From: Flavobacterium lutivivi
GTDB lineage: Bacteria; Bacteroidota; Bacteroidia; Flavobacteriales; Flavobacteriaceae
NCBI RefSeq assembly: GCF_014642275.1
Contig: NZ_BMIM01000001.1
Coordinates: forward strand, 1-64,000
Reading direction: 5' to 3'
Length of the DNA stretch: 64,000 nucleotides
Positions within the stretch are counted from its first letter, which is position 1. Each line of letters opens with the position of its first letter. The position numbers were made by a program, and so were the translations under genes. Positions 33,170-41,166 of the stretch are shown here, one piece after another. The notes under the pieces are model-generated. The model was not told where the DNA came from. It was given only the letters and a program-made list of their open reading frames with translations, and ran no database searches.

Positions 33170-33202
33170 TAAAAAAAGAAAGCCGTTCTATTGAACGGCT
33201 TG
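33170..33202 (-). terminator. Terminator after the Ala-rich lipoprotein gene
   Basis: Stem AAGCCGTTC/GAACGGCTT with loop TATT. On the minus strand it is followed by TTCTTTTTTT. It serves the minus-strand gene ending at 33226. Confidence 0.85.
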
Positions 33203-33225
33203 ACTTAAAAACAATTAGTTTCTAA

Positions 33226-33465
33226 TTATTTTTTTACTTCTTCTTTAACAGCTTCAGCAGCTTCTTTAGTAGCATCAGCAGCTTCTTCTACTTTTGCAGC
33301 AGCAGAATCTACAGTTGCAGCAGCAGAGTCAACAACAGCAGCAGCAGTATCAACAGCCTCAACAGCAGTTGAGTCAGCAGCAGCTTCAGTGTTAGCCTCA
33401 GCTTGTTTACAAGATACTACTGTTAAAGCAGCAACAACAGCTAAACTTAAAAATACTTTTTTCAT
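33226..33465 (-). CDS. Small Ala-rich lipoprotein
   Basis: 79 residues. The lipoprotein signal MKKVFLSLAVVAALTVVSC places the lipidated Cys at residue 19. The mature part is almost entirely A, E, V, D and T with tandem repeats (VDTAAAVVDSAAATVDSAAAKVEEAAD, then KEAAEAVKEEVKK), predicting one long amphipathic helix. This resembles in style, not in sequence, Lpp/ColE1-immunity-like helical lipoproteins; function unknown. A -7 box TATCTTTG lies on the minus strand at 33502-33509 and a strong terminator follows, so it is a stand-alone and possibly abundant transcript. Compare the lipoprotein at 41167-41427. Confidence 0.82.
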   Translation of the reverse strand: MKKVFLSLAVVAALTVVSCKQAEANTEAAADSTAVEAVDTAAAVVDSAAATVDSAAAKVEEAADATKEAAEAVKEEVKK

Positions 33466-33501
33466 CTTACTTAATTATAAAAGGTTAATTATTAATTCGG
33501 A

Positions 33502-33509
33502 GCAAAGAT
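33502..33509 (-). promoter_or_regulatory. -7 box for the Ala-rich lipoprotein gene
   Basis: TATCTTTG on the minus strand, about 37 bp before the start codon at 33465. No convincing -33 box was seen. Confidence 0.5.
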
Positions 33510-33624
33510 ATAAAATTTTTTAATCGGAAAAATATTTATTTAACTTTTTTTAAAATCCTATCCTTGAATTCCGATTATTTATGTAACAAATATCATGCCA
33601 AAACAACTCCTTTTTCAAAAAAAA

Positions 33625-35772
33625 TTATTTTTTTTCTTTCTTAATGATTTTGAGTTCATTAATGATGTTTTTTGCTCCAGCATATTTATCAATAATGAAC
33701 AATACATAACGTAAATCTACCATTATGTTTCGACAAATTTCGGGTGAATAGTAAATATCACTCATTGTTCCTTCCCAAACTCTATCAAAATTCAAGCCAA
33801 TTAAATTTCCGCTAGCATCAAGCGCTGGACTACCAGAATTTCCTCCTGTGGTGTGATTGGTTGCTATGAAAGCTACCGGCATTTTGCCTTTTGAATTTGC
33901 ATACATTCCAAAATCTTTAGCATTGTATAAGTCAATGAGCTTTTGCGGAACATCAAATTCATAGTCGCCAGGAATGTATTTTTCCATTACACCATCAAGT
34001 GTTGAAAACGGTTCATAATAAATAGCATCTGCTGGCTTGTATCCTTTTACTTTTCCATATGTTACACGAAGTGTACTATTGGCATCTGGGAAAATTCGAG
34101 CCGATTTTGGACTTAATTCCATTATGGCTTTCATGTAAGTGCGTTGTGTAGCAATATTTTTCAAATTGAGCTCATCATATTTTGGTGCAATATTTTTCAC
34201 ATAGGCATCGGCTAATGATTTTACCAATTGATATCCTTTGTCGTTATTAATTTTATTGATTACTGTGTTAGTATCTCCATCAAGTAGCGCTCTAAATTTT
34301 TCTAATGAAGTTAAACTTGAATTAGTGTAAATATCATTCGTTAATTCATTTGCATTCAAATTGTTTAAAGTAGATGGCAAAAATTGTTTTGGCATTCTAT
34401 TGGCGTAAATTGCTATTAGTTGTTCAAATACGTTTTTATCAACTTCGTTGTTGTAGTCTTTATAAAACGCATCAATTCCTTTGGCAAGATTATTTTTTCT
34501 ATCAGTAAATGCTTGTTCGCCTTTGTTAGCTAGCAATTGTTCAAGTTGATAGAGTTTATATCCTGTTTGCAATAATTCTGTATTTCTCAAAACCACTTCA
34601 CTAAATAAATCTCTAGCCAAAGCATAGTCTTTTATTTCGGCATAATTTTTTTCAAAATCTGAAAGTAGGTTTCCATATTCTGATTGTTTTCCTGCTTTAT
34701 TGATTTTTTCAGTTAGTTCTTTTTCAAATTTTTGTTTGAATGCAATAGCATTTGATTTTTTCAGACCTTTAGTTTCGCCTATCCATTTTTTCCAATAATT
34801 TGCCACAGCAGCATATTTAGATGCATATTGAATTTTGATGGCATTATCTTTTCGCATGAAACGATCTTGAGCTTTCAAAGCCGCATCACGAACCTCAATT
34901 TTTGCTGGATTAAGGTTGTTTACAATCTGTTCTACTGCAAAACTTGGCAAATATTCCTGAGTTCTACCAGGATAACCCATTACCATTGTGAAATCATTTT
35001 CTTTAATTCCTTTTATGGAAATTGGGAAAAAATGTTTGGGCTTGTAAGGCACATTTTCTGTAGAATATTCCGCCGGACGATTGTTCTTATCTGCATAAAT
35101 TCTGAATAATGAAAAATCACCTGTGTGACGTGGCCAAACCCAGTTATCAGTATCTGAACCAAATTTTCCAATTGAACTTGGTGGCGCACCAACCAATCGA
35201 ATGTCTTTGTAGGTTTCGGTCACAAAAAGGATGTACTGATTTCCGTCGTAAAAAGTTTTGATTAAGTTCTCTTGCCAAGTTTCCTTCGGTAATGATTTGG
35301 TCAAATTGGAAATATTTTCTTGAATTTTCTTTTGTTTATCTGCTTCGGTAGTTAGGCTTGTTGTATTCTCCAAAACTTTTGAAGTAATATCTTCAATTTT
35401 TACAATAAAAGTAACGACAACTCCAGGATTTGGTAATTCTTCTTCTAGTTTATATGCCCAAAAACCATTTGTCAAATAATCATGTTCTATGGTTGAGTGA
35501 CTTTGAATATTGTCATAGCCACAATGATGATTGGTCAAAATCAACCCTTTGTCCGAAATCACTTCGGCAGTACAACCACCATCAAATTGTGGAACGGCAT
35601 CTTTTAAACTAGACTTGTTTACTGAATAAATTTGCTCAGCAGTGAGTTTCATGCCAAGGTTTTTCATTTCAGTTTCACGGTCACCTTTGAGCATATTGGG
35701 CAGCCACATGCCACCTTGTTGGGCATAAAATTGAGTTACAAATAGTAATAAAAAAAGTTTACTGTATTTCAT
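33625..35772 (-). CDS. S46 family dipeptidyl peptidase, DPP11 type
   Basis: 715 residues. S46 enzymes remove dipeptides from oligopeptide N-termini in the periplasm. Signal peptide MKYSKLFLLLFVTQFYAQ, then GGMWLPNML; catalytic His H83 in LTNHHCGYDN; Asp in the GSDTDNWVWPRHTGDFSLFR region; catalytic Ser S646 in TTGGNSGSPAL. The specificity residue is R664 (NFDRVWEGTMSD), 18 residues after the Ser. This is the spacing of S655 and R673 in Porphyromonas gingivalis DPP11, which cuts after Asp/Glu; DPP7 has Gly there. It overlaps the upstream GNAT by four bases. It probably supplies acidic dipeptides from secreted-protease products. Confidence 0.92.
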   Translation of the reverse strand: MKYSKLFLLLFVTQFYAQQGGMWLPNMLKGDRETEMKNLGMKLTAEQIYSVNKSSLKDAVPQFDGGCTAEVISDKGLILTNHHCGYDNIQSHSTIEHDYLTNGFWAYKLEEELPNPGVVVTFIVKIEDITSKVLENTTSLTTEADKQKKIQENISNLTKSLPKETWQENLIKTFYDGNQYILFVTETYKDIRLVGAPPSSIGKFGSDTDNWVWPRHTGDFSLFRIYADKNNRPAEYSTENVPYKPKHFFPISIKGIKENDFTMVMGYPGRTQEYLPSFAVEQIVNNLNPAKIEVRDAALKAQDRFMRKDNAIKIQYASKYAAVANYWKKWIGETKGLKKSNAIAFKQKFEKELTEKINKAGKQSEYGNLLSDFEKNYAEIKDYALARDLFSEVVLRNTELLQTGYKLYQLEQLLANKGEQAFTDRKNNLAKGIDAFYKDYNNEVDKNVFEQLIAIYANRMPKQFLPSTLNNLNANELTNDIYTNSSLTSLEKFRALLDGDTNTVINKINNDKGYQLVKSLADAYVKNIAPKYDELNLKNIATQRTYMKAIMELSPKSARIFPDANSTLRVTYGKVKGYKPADAIYYEPFSTLDGVMEKYIPGDYEFDVPQKLIDLYNAKDFGMYANSKGKMPVAFIATNHTTGGNSGSPALDASGNLIGLNFDRVWEGTMSDIYYSPEICRNIMVDLRYVLFIIDKYAGAKNIINELKIIKKEKK

Positions 35773-36215
35773 GATGGTTTGTATTTTAAAATTTTTCGGT
35801 AGTGTGTTTCAAAACCGTTGCCAAGATACAATTTTTGTGCGTTTTGATTGTGATTTTCAACTTCCAGATAGATTAATTTAACATTTAAATCTGCGGTTTG
35901 CTTCTTGATAAAATCAATAACATTTTTTCCAATTCCTTTTCCACGAGAGGTTTCTTTCAAAAATAATTCGTCCAGAAAAGCAATTCTTCCTTTGTATTCA
36001 AAACTAAAAACGAAAGTCAAAATCACATAACCCACAATTTCTTCTTCACTATAAATAAGCCAACATTTACCCAAATTTTCATTGGAAATAAATTCTTGAA
36101 ATAATCGTTTTGAAAGTTCTATGTTAATAGGATAATTGTCTATCGCATAGAAATCTTGCATCATGGAAGTGATGGTTTCGATTTGTGATAATTCTAATGG
36201 TTGGAAGTTTGTCAT
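35769..36215 (-). CDS. GNAT family N-acetyltransferase
   Basis: 148 residues. The GNAT acetyl-CoA site is visible as LDELFLKETSRGKGIGKNVIDFI (about 86-108), followed by LIYLEVENHNQNAQKLYLGNGFE, the usual final strand. The first part (IETITSMMQDFYAIDNYPIN) is typical of small-molecule or peptide acetyltransferases. The substrate is unknown. It precedes the dipeptidyl peptidase with a four-base overlap, so translation is coupled. An inverted-repeat element lies 14 bp upstream of its start. Confidence 0.87.
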   Translation of the reverse strand: MTNFQPLELSQIETITSMMQDFYAIDNYPINIELSKRLFQEFISNENLGKCWLIYSEEEIVGYVILTFVFSFEYKGRIAFLDELFLKETSRGKGIGKNVIDFIKKQTADLNVKLIYLEVENHNQNAQKLYLGNGFETHYRKILKYKPS

Positions 36216-36228
36216 TTTTTTTACCTAT

Positions 36229-36304
36229 TTGTCATTCCAAGGAACGAGAAATCTCATATTATAATGTTCAAAGTGATGTGATTCCTCGTTCCTCGGAATG
36301 ACAA
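36229..36304 (+). repeat. Intergenic inverted-repeat element (copy 2)
   Basis: 76-bp element with near-perfect inverted ends: left TTGTCATTCCAAGGAACGA, right TCGTTCCTCGGAATGACAA. It fills the gap between the waaA stop (36307) and the GNAT start (36215). Same size, ends and organisation as copy 1 at 20391-20464. As RNA on either strand it forms a long hairpin that could protect or end the waaA transcript. Confidence 0.78.
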
Positions 36305-36306
36305 GA

Positions 36307-37575
36307 TTATGAGATATGTTTCAAAATAACATCTGTTGCGCCTTTATTCATTTGGACAAATGTTTCGCAGATATGCCCTTTTTCATGACGAACATCTTCT
36401 TTGTAAATCAGTTCGGTGAAAACTTCATGTAAATCTTTTGGATTGTTTATGGAAACACAACCTTCCAATTTGACAAGAGATGTTGCTTCAGCAAAATGAG
36501 AATAATTTGGCCCGATAACAATTGGCACACCAAAAGTCGCTGGTTCCAAGATATTGTGAACACCAGGATTTCCAAATCCGCCACCAACATAGGCGATATC
36601 GGCATAAGAATAAATTTTAGTCAAAATCCCGATAGTATCAATAATGAAAACTTGGTAATCGCCTAGATTTTTACCTTCTTTTTCTGAAAATAAAACTGAT
36701 TTCCTTGTGATTTGAGATTTGAGATTTGAAATTTGTTCTTGCTTGATGTTATGTGGTGCAATGATAAACTTGACATCATCAGCAGACTGATTGATGAATT
36801 GGGTTAACAATTCTTCATCTTTTGGCCATGAACTTCCAATAACAATTGTTGTACACTTTGTCACTCCGAGCGCTCCCGAAATTTCGGGAGAGGAGCTTTT
36901 TGTAAAATTTTCAATAAAATCTAATGAATTATCTCTTTCCAAAATAGCAACAACTCTATCAAAACGCGTATCGCCAGAAACTTTCACATTGTTGAAACCA
37001 ATGCTTTGAATGAGTTTTTTTGAGCTTTCGTTTTGCACAAAAAAGAATTCAAATGTTTTTAAAGCATTTCTGTAAAATCCGCCATACCATTTGAAAAAAG
37101 CTTGATTTTCCCTGAAAATTCCCGAAATCAAATAGGTTTTTACATTCGCTTTTTTCAATTCATTCAAATAATTGGGCCAGTATTCATATTTGATGAAAAA
37201 AACCATTTCAGGATGAACAAGTTTCAAGAAACGTTGAGCATTAAATTTGGTGTCCAATGGCAAATAAACGGTTACATCGGCAATGGTATTGTTTTTTCGA
37301 ACCTCGTAACCCGATGGCGAAAAGAAAGTCAATACAATTTTATAATTGGGAAACTTTTCTTTGATTTTTTCCATCACTGGCAAGCCTTGTTCATATTCGC
37401 CAAGTGATGCAGCATGAAACCAAATGGTTTTATCAGATGGTTGAATTTTTTGACCTAAGATTTGAAAAACATTTTTTCTTCCATCAACAAAAAGTTTCAC
37501 TTTCGGGCTAAATAAAGCTACAACTTTTACTAGAAAACTTGCAATGATTACTATTAGATTGTAGAGAAAAAACAT
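36307..37575 (-). CDS. waaA: 3-deoxy-D-manno-octulosonic acid (Kdo) transferase
   Basis: 422 residues. This inner-membrane GT-B enzyme transfers Kdo from CMP-Kdo to lipid A precursor. An N-terminal membrane anchor (MFFLYNLIVIIASFLVKVVALF) is followed by WFHAASLGEYEQGLPV with catalytic E60, then YEYWPNYLNEL, SGIFRENQAF, GDTRFDRV, GSSWPKDEE, IAPHNIKQEQ, and AYVGGGFGNPGVHNILEP. Two unusual in-frame segments, about 226-241 and 280-290, have the sequence of intergenic repeats (see 36860-36896 and 36709-36735); both interrupt otherwise normal conserved blocks, so the enzyme probably carries two surface insertions. Confidence 0.93.
   Translation of the reverse strand: MFFLYNLIVIIASFLVKVVALFSPKVKLFVDGRKNVFQILGQKIQPSDKTIWFHAASLGEYEQGLPVMEKIKEKFPNYKIVLTFFSPSGYEVRKNNTIADVTVYLPLDTKFNAQRFLKLVHPEMVFFIKYEYWPNYLNELKKANVKTYLISGIFRENQAFFKWYGGFYRNALKTFEFFFVQNESSKKLIQSIGFNNVKVSGDTRFDRVVAILERDNSLDFIENFTKSSSPEISGALGVTKCTTIVIGSSWPKDEELLTQFINQSADDVKFIIAPHNIKQEQISNLKSQITRKSVLFSEKEGKNLGDYQVFIIDTIGILTKIYSYADIAYVGGGFGNPGVHNILEPATFGVPIVIGPNYSHFAEATSLVKLEGCVSINNPKDLHEVFTELIYKEDVRHEKGHICETFVQMNKGATDVILKHIS
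36709..36735 (-). repeat. GATTTGA-type short repeat inside waaA
   Basis: Plus strand reads GATTTGA-GATTTGA-GATTTGAA-ATTTG, three to four tandem units. It encodes QISNLKSQIT in waaA. The same kind of AATCTCAAATC filler is normally intergenic in Flavobacterium. Confidence 0.7.
36860..36896 (-). repeat. Palindromic intergenic-type element inside waaA
   Basis: Begins GTCACTCCGAGCG, as the half-element of the family seen at 20391 and 36229, and contains the perfect 18-bp palindrome CTCCCGAAATTTCGGGAG at 36873-36890. It is translated in waaA as about 16 residues around SSPEISGALGV. Confidence 0.72.
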
Positions 37576-37622
37576 AAGTTATGAATTGTGTCGCTAAAAT
37601 ACATCAGTTTGTAGAAATTTCA

Positions 37623-37652
37623 TTGTCAAACATGATATTATTAGTAGTTTTG
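37623..37652 (+). promoter_or_regulatory. Promoter of the DegT aminotransferase-galE operon
   Basis: TTG at 37623-37625, 19-base spacer, TAGTTTTG at 37645-37652; the ATG follows 23 bp later at 37676. Confidence 0.68.
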
Positions 37653-37675
37653 CCTAAAAATAATTATTTTTCAGA

Positions 37676-38809
37676 ATGAAAAAAATACAAATGGTTGACC
37701 TAAAAAGTCAATACGATAAAATAAAAAATACGGTCGATGCTTCTATTCAAGAAGTTTTAGATACTACAACTTATATTAATGGACCAAAAGTTCATGAATT
37801 TCAAAAAAATCTTGAAAATTACCTTGGCGTAAAACATGTAATTCCTTGTGCAAACGGAACCGATGCGTTGCAAATTGCCATGATGGGATTAGGTCTAAAG
37901 CCTGGTGATGAAGTCATTACAGCCGATTTTACTTTTGCTGCAACCGTTGAAGTGATTGCATTACTGCAATTGACACCTGTTTTGGTTGATGTTGATATGG
38001 TGAACATGAATATTTCGATTGAAGCCATCAAAAAAGCGATTACTCCAAAAACAAAAGCGATTGTTCCAGTGCATTTGTTTGGTCGTGCTGCCAATATGGA
38101 AGCAATTATGGCGATTGCCAAAGAGCATAATCTGTATGTTATTGAAGATAACGCACAAGCCATTGGCGCAAATTGTAAATTTTCCGATGGAACCAAGAAA
38201 AAAGCAGGAACTATTGGCCATGTAGCTTCAACTTCATTTTTTCCAAGTAAAAACTTAGGATGTTATGGTGATGGTGGAGCAATTTTTACAAATGATGACG
38301 ATCTTGCTCACAAAATTCGTGGAATTGTAAACCACGGAATGTATATTCGTTACCATCATGATGTGGTAGGCGTTAATTCAAGATTGGATAGTATTCAAGC
38401 GGCTGTTCTTGATGCAAAATTACCATTTTTAGATGAATATGGAAAAGCCAGACAAAATGCAGCAAGAAAATATAGCAAAGCATTTGAAAATCACCCAAAT
38501 ATTATTGCGCCAACAATTTGTGATATTTGCGATTGTCACGTTTTTCACCAATATACTTTACGAATTACTAACGGGAAACGCGATGCTTTGATGGAACATT
38601 TATTAGCCAATCAAATTCCATGTGCGATTTATTATCCAATACCATTGCACAGTCAAAAAGCCTATGCTGATGCACGTTACAAAGAAGAAGATTTCCCAGT
38701 AACCAATCAACTAGTGAAGGAAGTGATTTCGCTACCAATGCACACAGAACTGGATGATGAACAAATCAATTATATCACATCAACTGTTTTAGCATTTTTT
38801 GAAAAATGA
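37676..38809 (+). CDS. DegT/DnrJ/EryC1/StrS family sugar aminotransferase
   Basis: 377 residues. PLP enzymes of this family aminate nucleotide-linked keto-sugars for surface polysaccharide. The PLP lysine is in STSFFPSKNLGCYGDGG. Other hallmarks: PCANGTDALQIAMMGLGLKPGDEVI (N-terminal), VPVHLFGR and IEDNAQAIGA, and the C-terminal NSRLDSIQAAVLDAKL. It resembles WbpE-like enzymes, but the precise sugar cannot be read off. It starts a plus-strand operon: the next gene overlaps by four bases and galE follows. Confidence 0.93.
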   Translation: MKKIQMVDLKSQYDKIKNTVDASIQEVLDTTTYINGPKVHEFQKNLENYLGVKHVIPCANGTDALQIAMMGLGLKPGDEVITADFTFAATVEVIALLQLTPVLVDVDMVNMNISIEAIKKAITPKTKAIVPVHLFGRAANMEAIMAIAKEHNLYVIEDNAQAIGANCKFSDGTKKKAGTIGHVASTSFFPSKNLGCYGDGGAIFTNDDDLAHKIRGIVNHGMYIRYHHDVVGVNSRLDSIQAAVLDAKLPFLDEYGKARQNAARKYSKAFENHPNIIAPTICDICDCHVFHQYTLRITNGKRDALMEHLLANQIPCAIYYPIPLHSQKAYADARYKEEDFPVTNQLVKEVISLPMHTELDDEQINYITSTVLAFFEK

Positions 38810-39222
38810 ATTTTGGAAATAAGAAAATAGTAGTTCAAGTAATTATTTTCGTAGTAACTTTTAGTGTAGCTTTTTTTGTTACTAAAGTTGTTTTAGGAAA
38901 AATGAATTCTCAAAATGGTGAATTAGTTGAAACTGCTGAAGAACTTGACAAAAAATGTCCATTAATGATTGATAGTGAAACCCGATTGGATAGTGTGAAA
39001 TCGGTTGATGGCAATTTTAATTATTTTTACACATTAGTCAATGTGGACAAAATGGATAACATGGAAGATGCCAAAGCATTTTTGATAAAAAATGCTCAAA
39101 CGAATTTAGATACTGCTTCAACCATGAAAATATATAGAGAAAACAATGTAAACTTGGGCTATTTTTATAAAAATAGGAGAGGACAAAAACTATTTGAATT
39201 TACTATAAAACCAAAAAAATAA
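38806..39222 (+). CDS. Membrane-anchored protein of unknown function
   Basis: 138 residues: an N-terminal membrane helix at about 8-29 (VVQVIIFVVTFSVAFFVTKVVL), then a soluble segment with ELDKKCPLMIDSETRLDSVKSVDGNFNYFYTLVNVDK and a C-terminal YREN...LGYFYKNRRGQKLFEFTIKPKK. No family is recognised with confidence; the soluble part suggests a small alpha/beta domain outside the cytoplasmic membrane. It overlaps the DegT aminotransferase by four bases and is followed after 4 bp by galE, so it is translated with them, but no sugar-related motif is visible. Confidence 0.8.
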   Translation: MNFGNKKIVVQVIIFVVTFSVAFFVTKVVLGKMNSQNGELVETAEELDKKCPLMIDSETRLDSVKSVDGNFNYFYTLVNVDKMDNMEDAKAFLIKNAQTNLDTASTMKIYRENNVNLGYFYKNRRGQKLFEFTIKPKK

Positions 39223-39226
39223 AAAC

Positions 39227-40240
39227 ATGAAAGTATTAGTAACCGGTGGATTAGGTTTTATTGGTTCGCACACCGTTGTCGAACTGTACAACGCAGGATT
39301 TGAAGCTGTTATTATTGATAATTTATCCAATTCTTCTATTAATGTATTGGATGGTTTGGAAAGAATTTTGGGCAAAAAACCTGAATTCGAAAATCTTGAT
39401 TTGAGAGACAAGCAATCTGTTCAAAGTTTTTTTGCAAAACACAATGATGTGGTTGGAGTTATCCACTTTGCGGCTTCAAAAGCTGTTGGCGAAAGCGTTG
39501 AAAATCCATTGCTTTATTATGAAAACAACATCAATGCATTGGTTTACATCCTTCAAGAATTGACTAAAATGCCGCAAGCTAATTTTATTTTTAGTTCATC
39601 TTGTACAGTTTATGGTCAAGCCGAAAAAATGCCAATTACTGAAGATGCTTCGGTTCAACCAGCAATGTCACCATATGGAAATACAAAACAAATAGGTGAA
39701 GAAATAATCACTGATACTGCAAAAGTTACTAATATAAATTCTATTTTATTACGCTATTTCAACCCAGTTGGTGCTCATCCAAGTGCTGAAATAGGTGAAC
39801 TGCCAATAGGTGTTCCACAAAATTTAGTGCCATTTATCACTCAAACAGGAATTGGATTGCGCGAGCAACTTTCGGTTTATGGCGATGATTACCCAACTCC
39901 AGATGGAACTGCAATACGCGATTATATTCATGTGGTTGACTTAGCAAAAGCTCATGTTGTTGCTTTACAAAGACTTTTGAATAAGAAAAATTTAGCTAAA
40001 GTAGAAACCTTCAATCTTGGAACAGGGAAAGGAAGCTCTGTACTCGAAGTTATAAATGCTTTTGAGAAAGTTTCTGGAAAAAAATTACCTTATAAAATTG
40101 TGGGTAGAAGAGAAGGTGATATAACAGAAGCTTATGCCAATACTGATAAAGCCAATACAGTTCTGGGTTGGAAAGCAAATTTAACTCTTGAAGAAAGTTT
40201 GGCTTCGGCATGGAAATGGGAACAAAAGATTAGAAGCTAA
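39227..40240 (+). CDS. galE: UDP-glucose 4-epimerase
   Basis: 337 residues. This NAD-dependent SDR enzyme interconverts UDP-glucose and UDP-galactose. N-terminal GGLGFIGSHTVVEL binds NAD. The catalytic pair is S in IFSSSCTVYG and the YxxxK in SPYGNTK. LRYFNPVGAHPSAEIGE and YGDDYPTPDGTAIRDYIHVVDLA are the GalE-specific segments. Length is normal. Its context with a sugar aminotransferase points to polysaccharide or LPS precursor supply. Confidence 0.96.
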   Translation: MKVLVTGGLGFIGSHTVVELYNAGFEAVIIDNLSNSSINVLDGLERILGKKPEFENLDLRDKQSVQSFFAKHNDVVGVIHFAASKAVGESVENPLLYYENNINALVYILQELTKMPQANFIFSSSCTVYGQAEKMPITEDASVQPAMSPYGNTKQIGEEIITDTAKVTNINSILLRYFNPVGAHPSAEIGELPIGVPQNLVPFITQTGIGLREQLSVYGDDYPTPDGTAIRDYIHVVDLAKAHVVALQRLLNKKNLAKVETFNLGTGKGSSVLEVINAFEKVSGKKLPYKIVGRREGDITEAYANTDKANTVLGWKANLTLEESLASAWKWEQKIRS

Positions 40241-40277
40241 TAACAAAAATGATTACAGTTTGTAATCTATTACAATA

Positions 40278-41165
40278 ATGAAAAGAGATTACAAACTGTT
40301 TTTTTCTTTAGTCGTCGTTGCAATTGTTTGGGGAACAACCTATCTCGGAATAAGAGTTGCTGTTGAAACCATTCAGCCTTGGTATGTAACTTCTATTAGG
40401 CAAGGAATTGCAGCTAGTCTAATCTTACTTTATTTACTTTCAAAAAAACAATTCCAGTGGATAGGTTGGGCAAATTTTGTTTTGCAAATGATTCCCGCTT
40501 TGATGATGATTGTAATTGCAAACGGATTTACAACCATTGCAGAACAAACTCTTCCGAGTGGTTTAACATCTATCCTAAGTGCATTATCACCGCTGGTTGT
40601 TTATCTATCAAGTTCAGCTATTGGGATACAAAAATTTACTATAAAAGGTTTGATAGGTGTTTTAGTTGGGTTTATTGGAGTTGTATTTATTTTTAAGGAT
40701 GGTTTAGGAGATATTTTGGACCCAAATTACAAAACTGGCATTCTGTTTTTGAGTATCGCAATTCTTTCATGGTCATTAGGAACAGTTTACACAAAGTTCC
40801 ATAGTAGTAAAGTGACTAACATTTCACTAAATCTCTTTTACCAGTTTGCTATTGCAGCTGTTGTCCAATTGGTTTTAGCTAGAACTTTTCATCCAAATAT
40901 AGATATGAATTTGTGGAGTTTTAGAAGTTTGATGGCGGTAATTTACTTGGCGGTTTTTGGTTCGGTACTTGCTTTTTTCTGTTACCATTATGCACTAAAA
41001 AGAGTAACCGCAGTACAAATTTCTATACTCAATTATGTCAACACAATTATTGCTGTTTTCTTGGGCTGGCTATTGCTTGATGAAGTAATAAAGTTAGATT
41101 TTATAATTGCTGCTGGCTTAATAATTCTTGGTGTTTTTATAACTAATTACAAAAAAGCTACATAG
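40278..41165 (+). CDS. DMT superfamily transporter (EamA family)
   Basis: 295 residues with ten hydrophobic segments in two homologous halves. The first half begins LVVVAIVWGTTYLGIRVAVE, the second SIAILSWSLGTVYTKFHSSK. These are the two EamA repeats, each with a Trp-containing helix 1. EamA proteins export amino acids or other metabolites across the inner membrane; the substrate is unknown. The GATTACA/TGTAATC inverted repeat at 40251-40267 lies just before the start. The gene runs toward the lipoprotein gene and ends two bases from it, without a visible terminator. Confidence 0.9.
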   Translation: MKRDYKLFFSLVVVAIVWGTTYLGIRVAVETIQPWYVTSIRQGIAASLILLYLLSKKQFQWIGWANFVLQMIPALMMIVIANGFTTIAEQTLPSGLTSILSALSPLVVYLSSSAIGIQKFTIKGLIGVLVGFIGVVFIFKDGLGDILDPNYKTGILFLSIAILSWSLGTVYTKFHSSKVTNISLNLFYQFAIAAVVQLVLARTFHPNIDMNLWSFRSLMAVIYLAVFGSVLAFFCYHYALKRVTAVQISILNYVNTIIAVFLGWLLLDEVIKLDFIIAAGLIILGVFITNYKKAT

Positions 41166-41166
41166 A

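Noticed and set aside
37819-38221. Two open frames on the minus strand opposite the aminotransferase
   Set aside because: No motifs and no start context; they mirror the DegT family gene.
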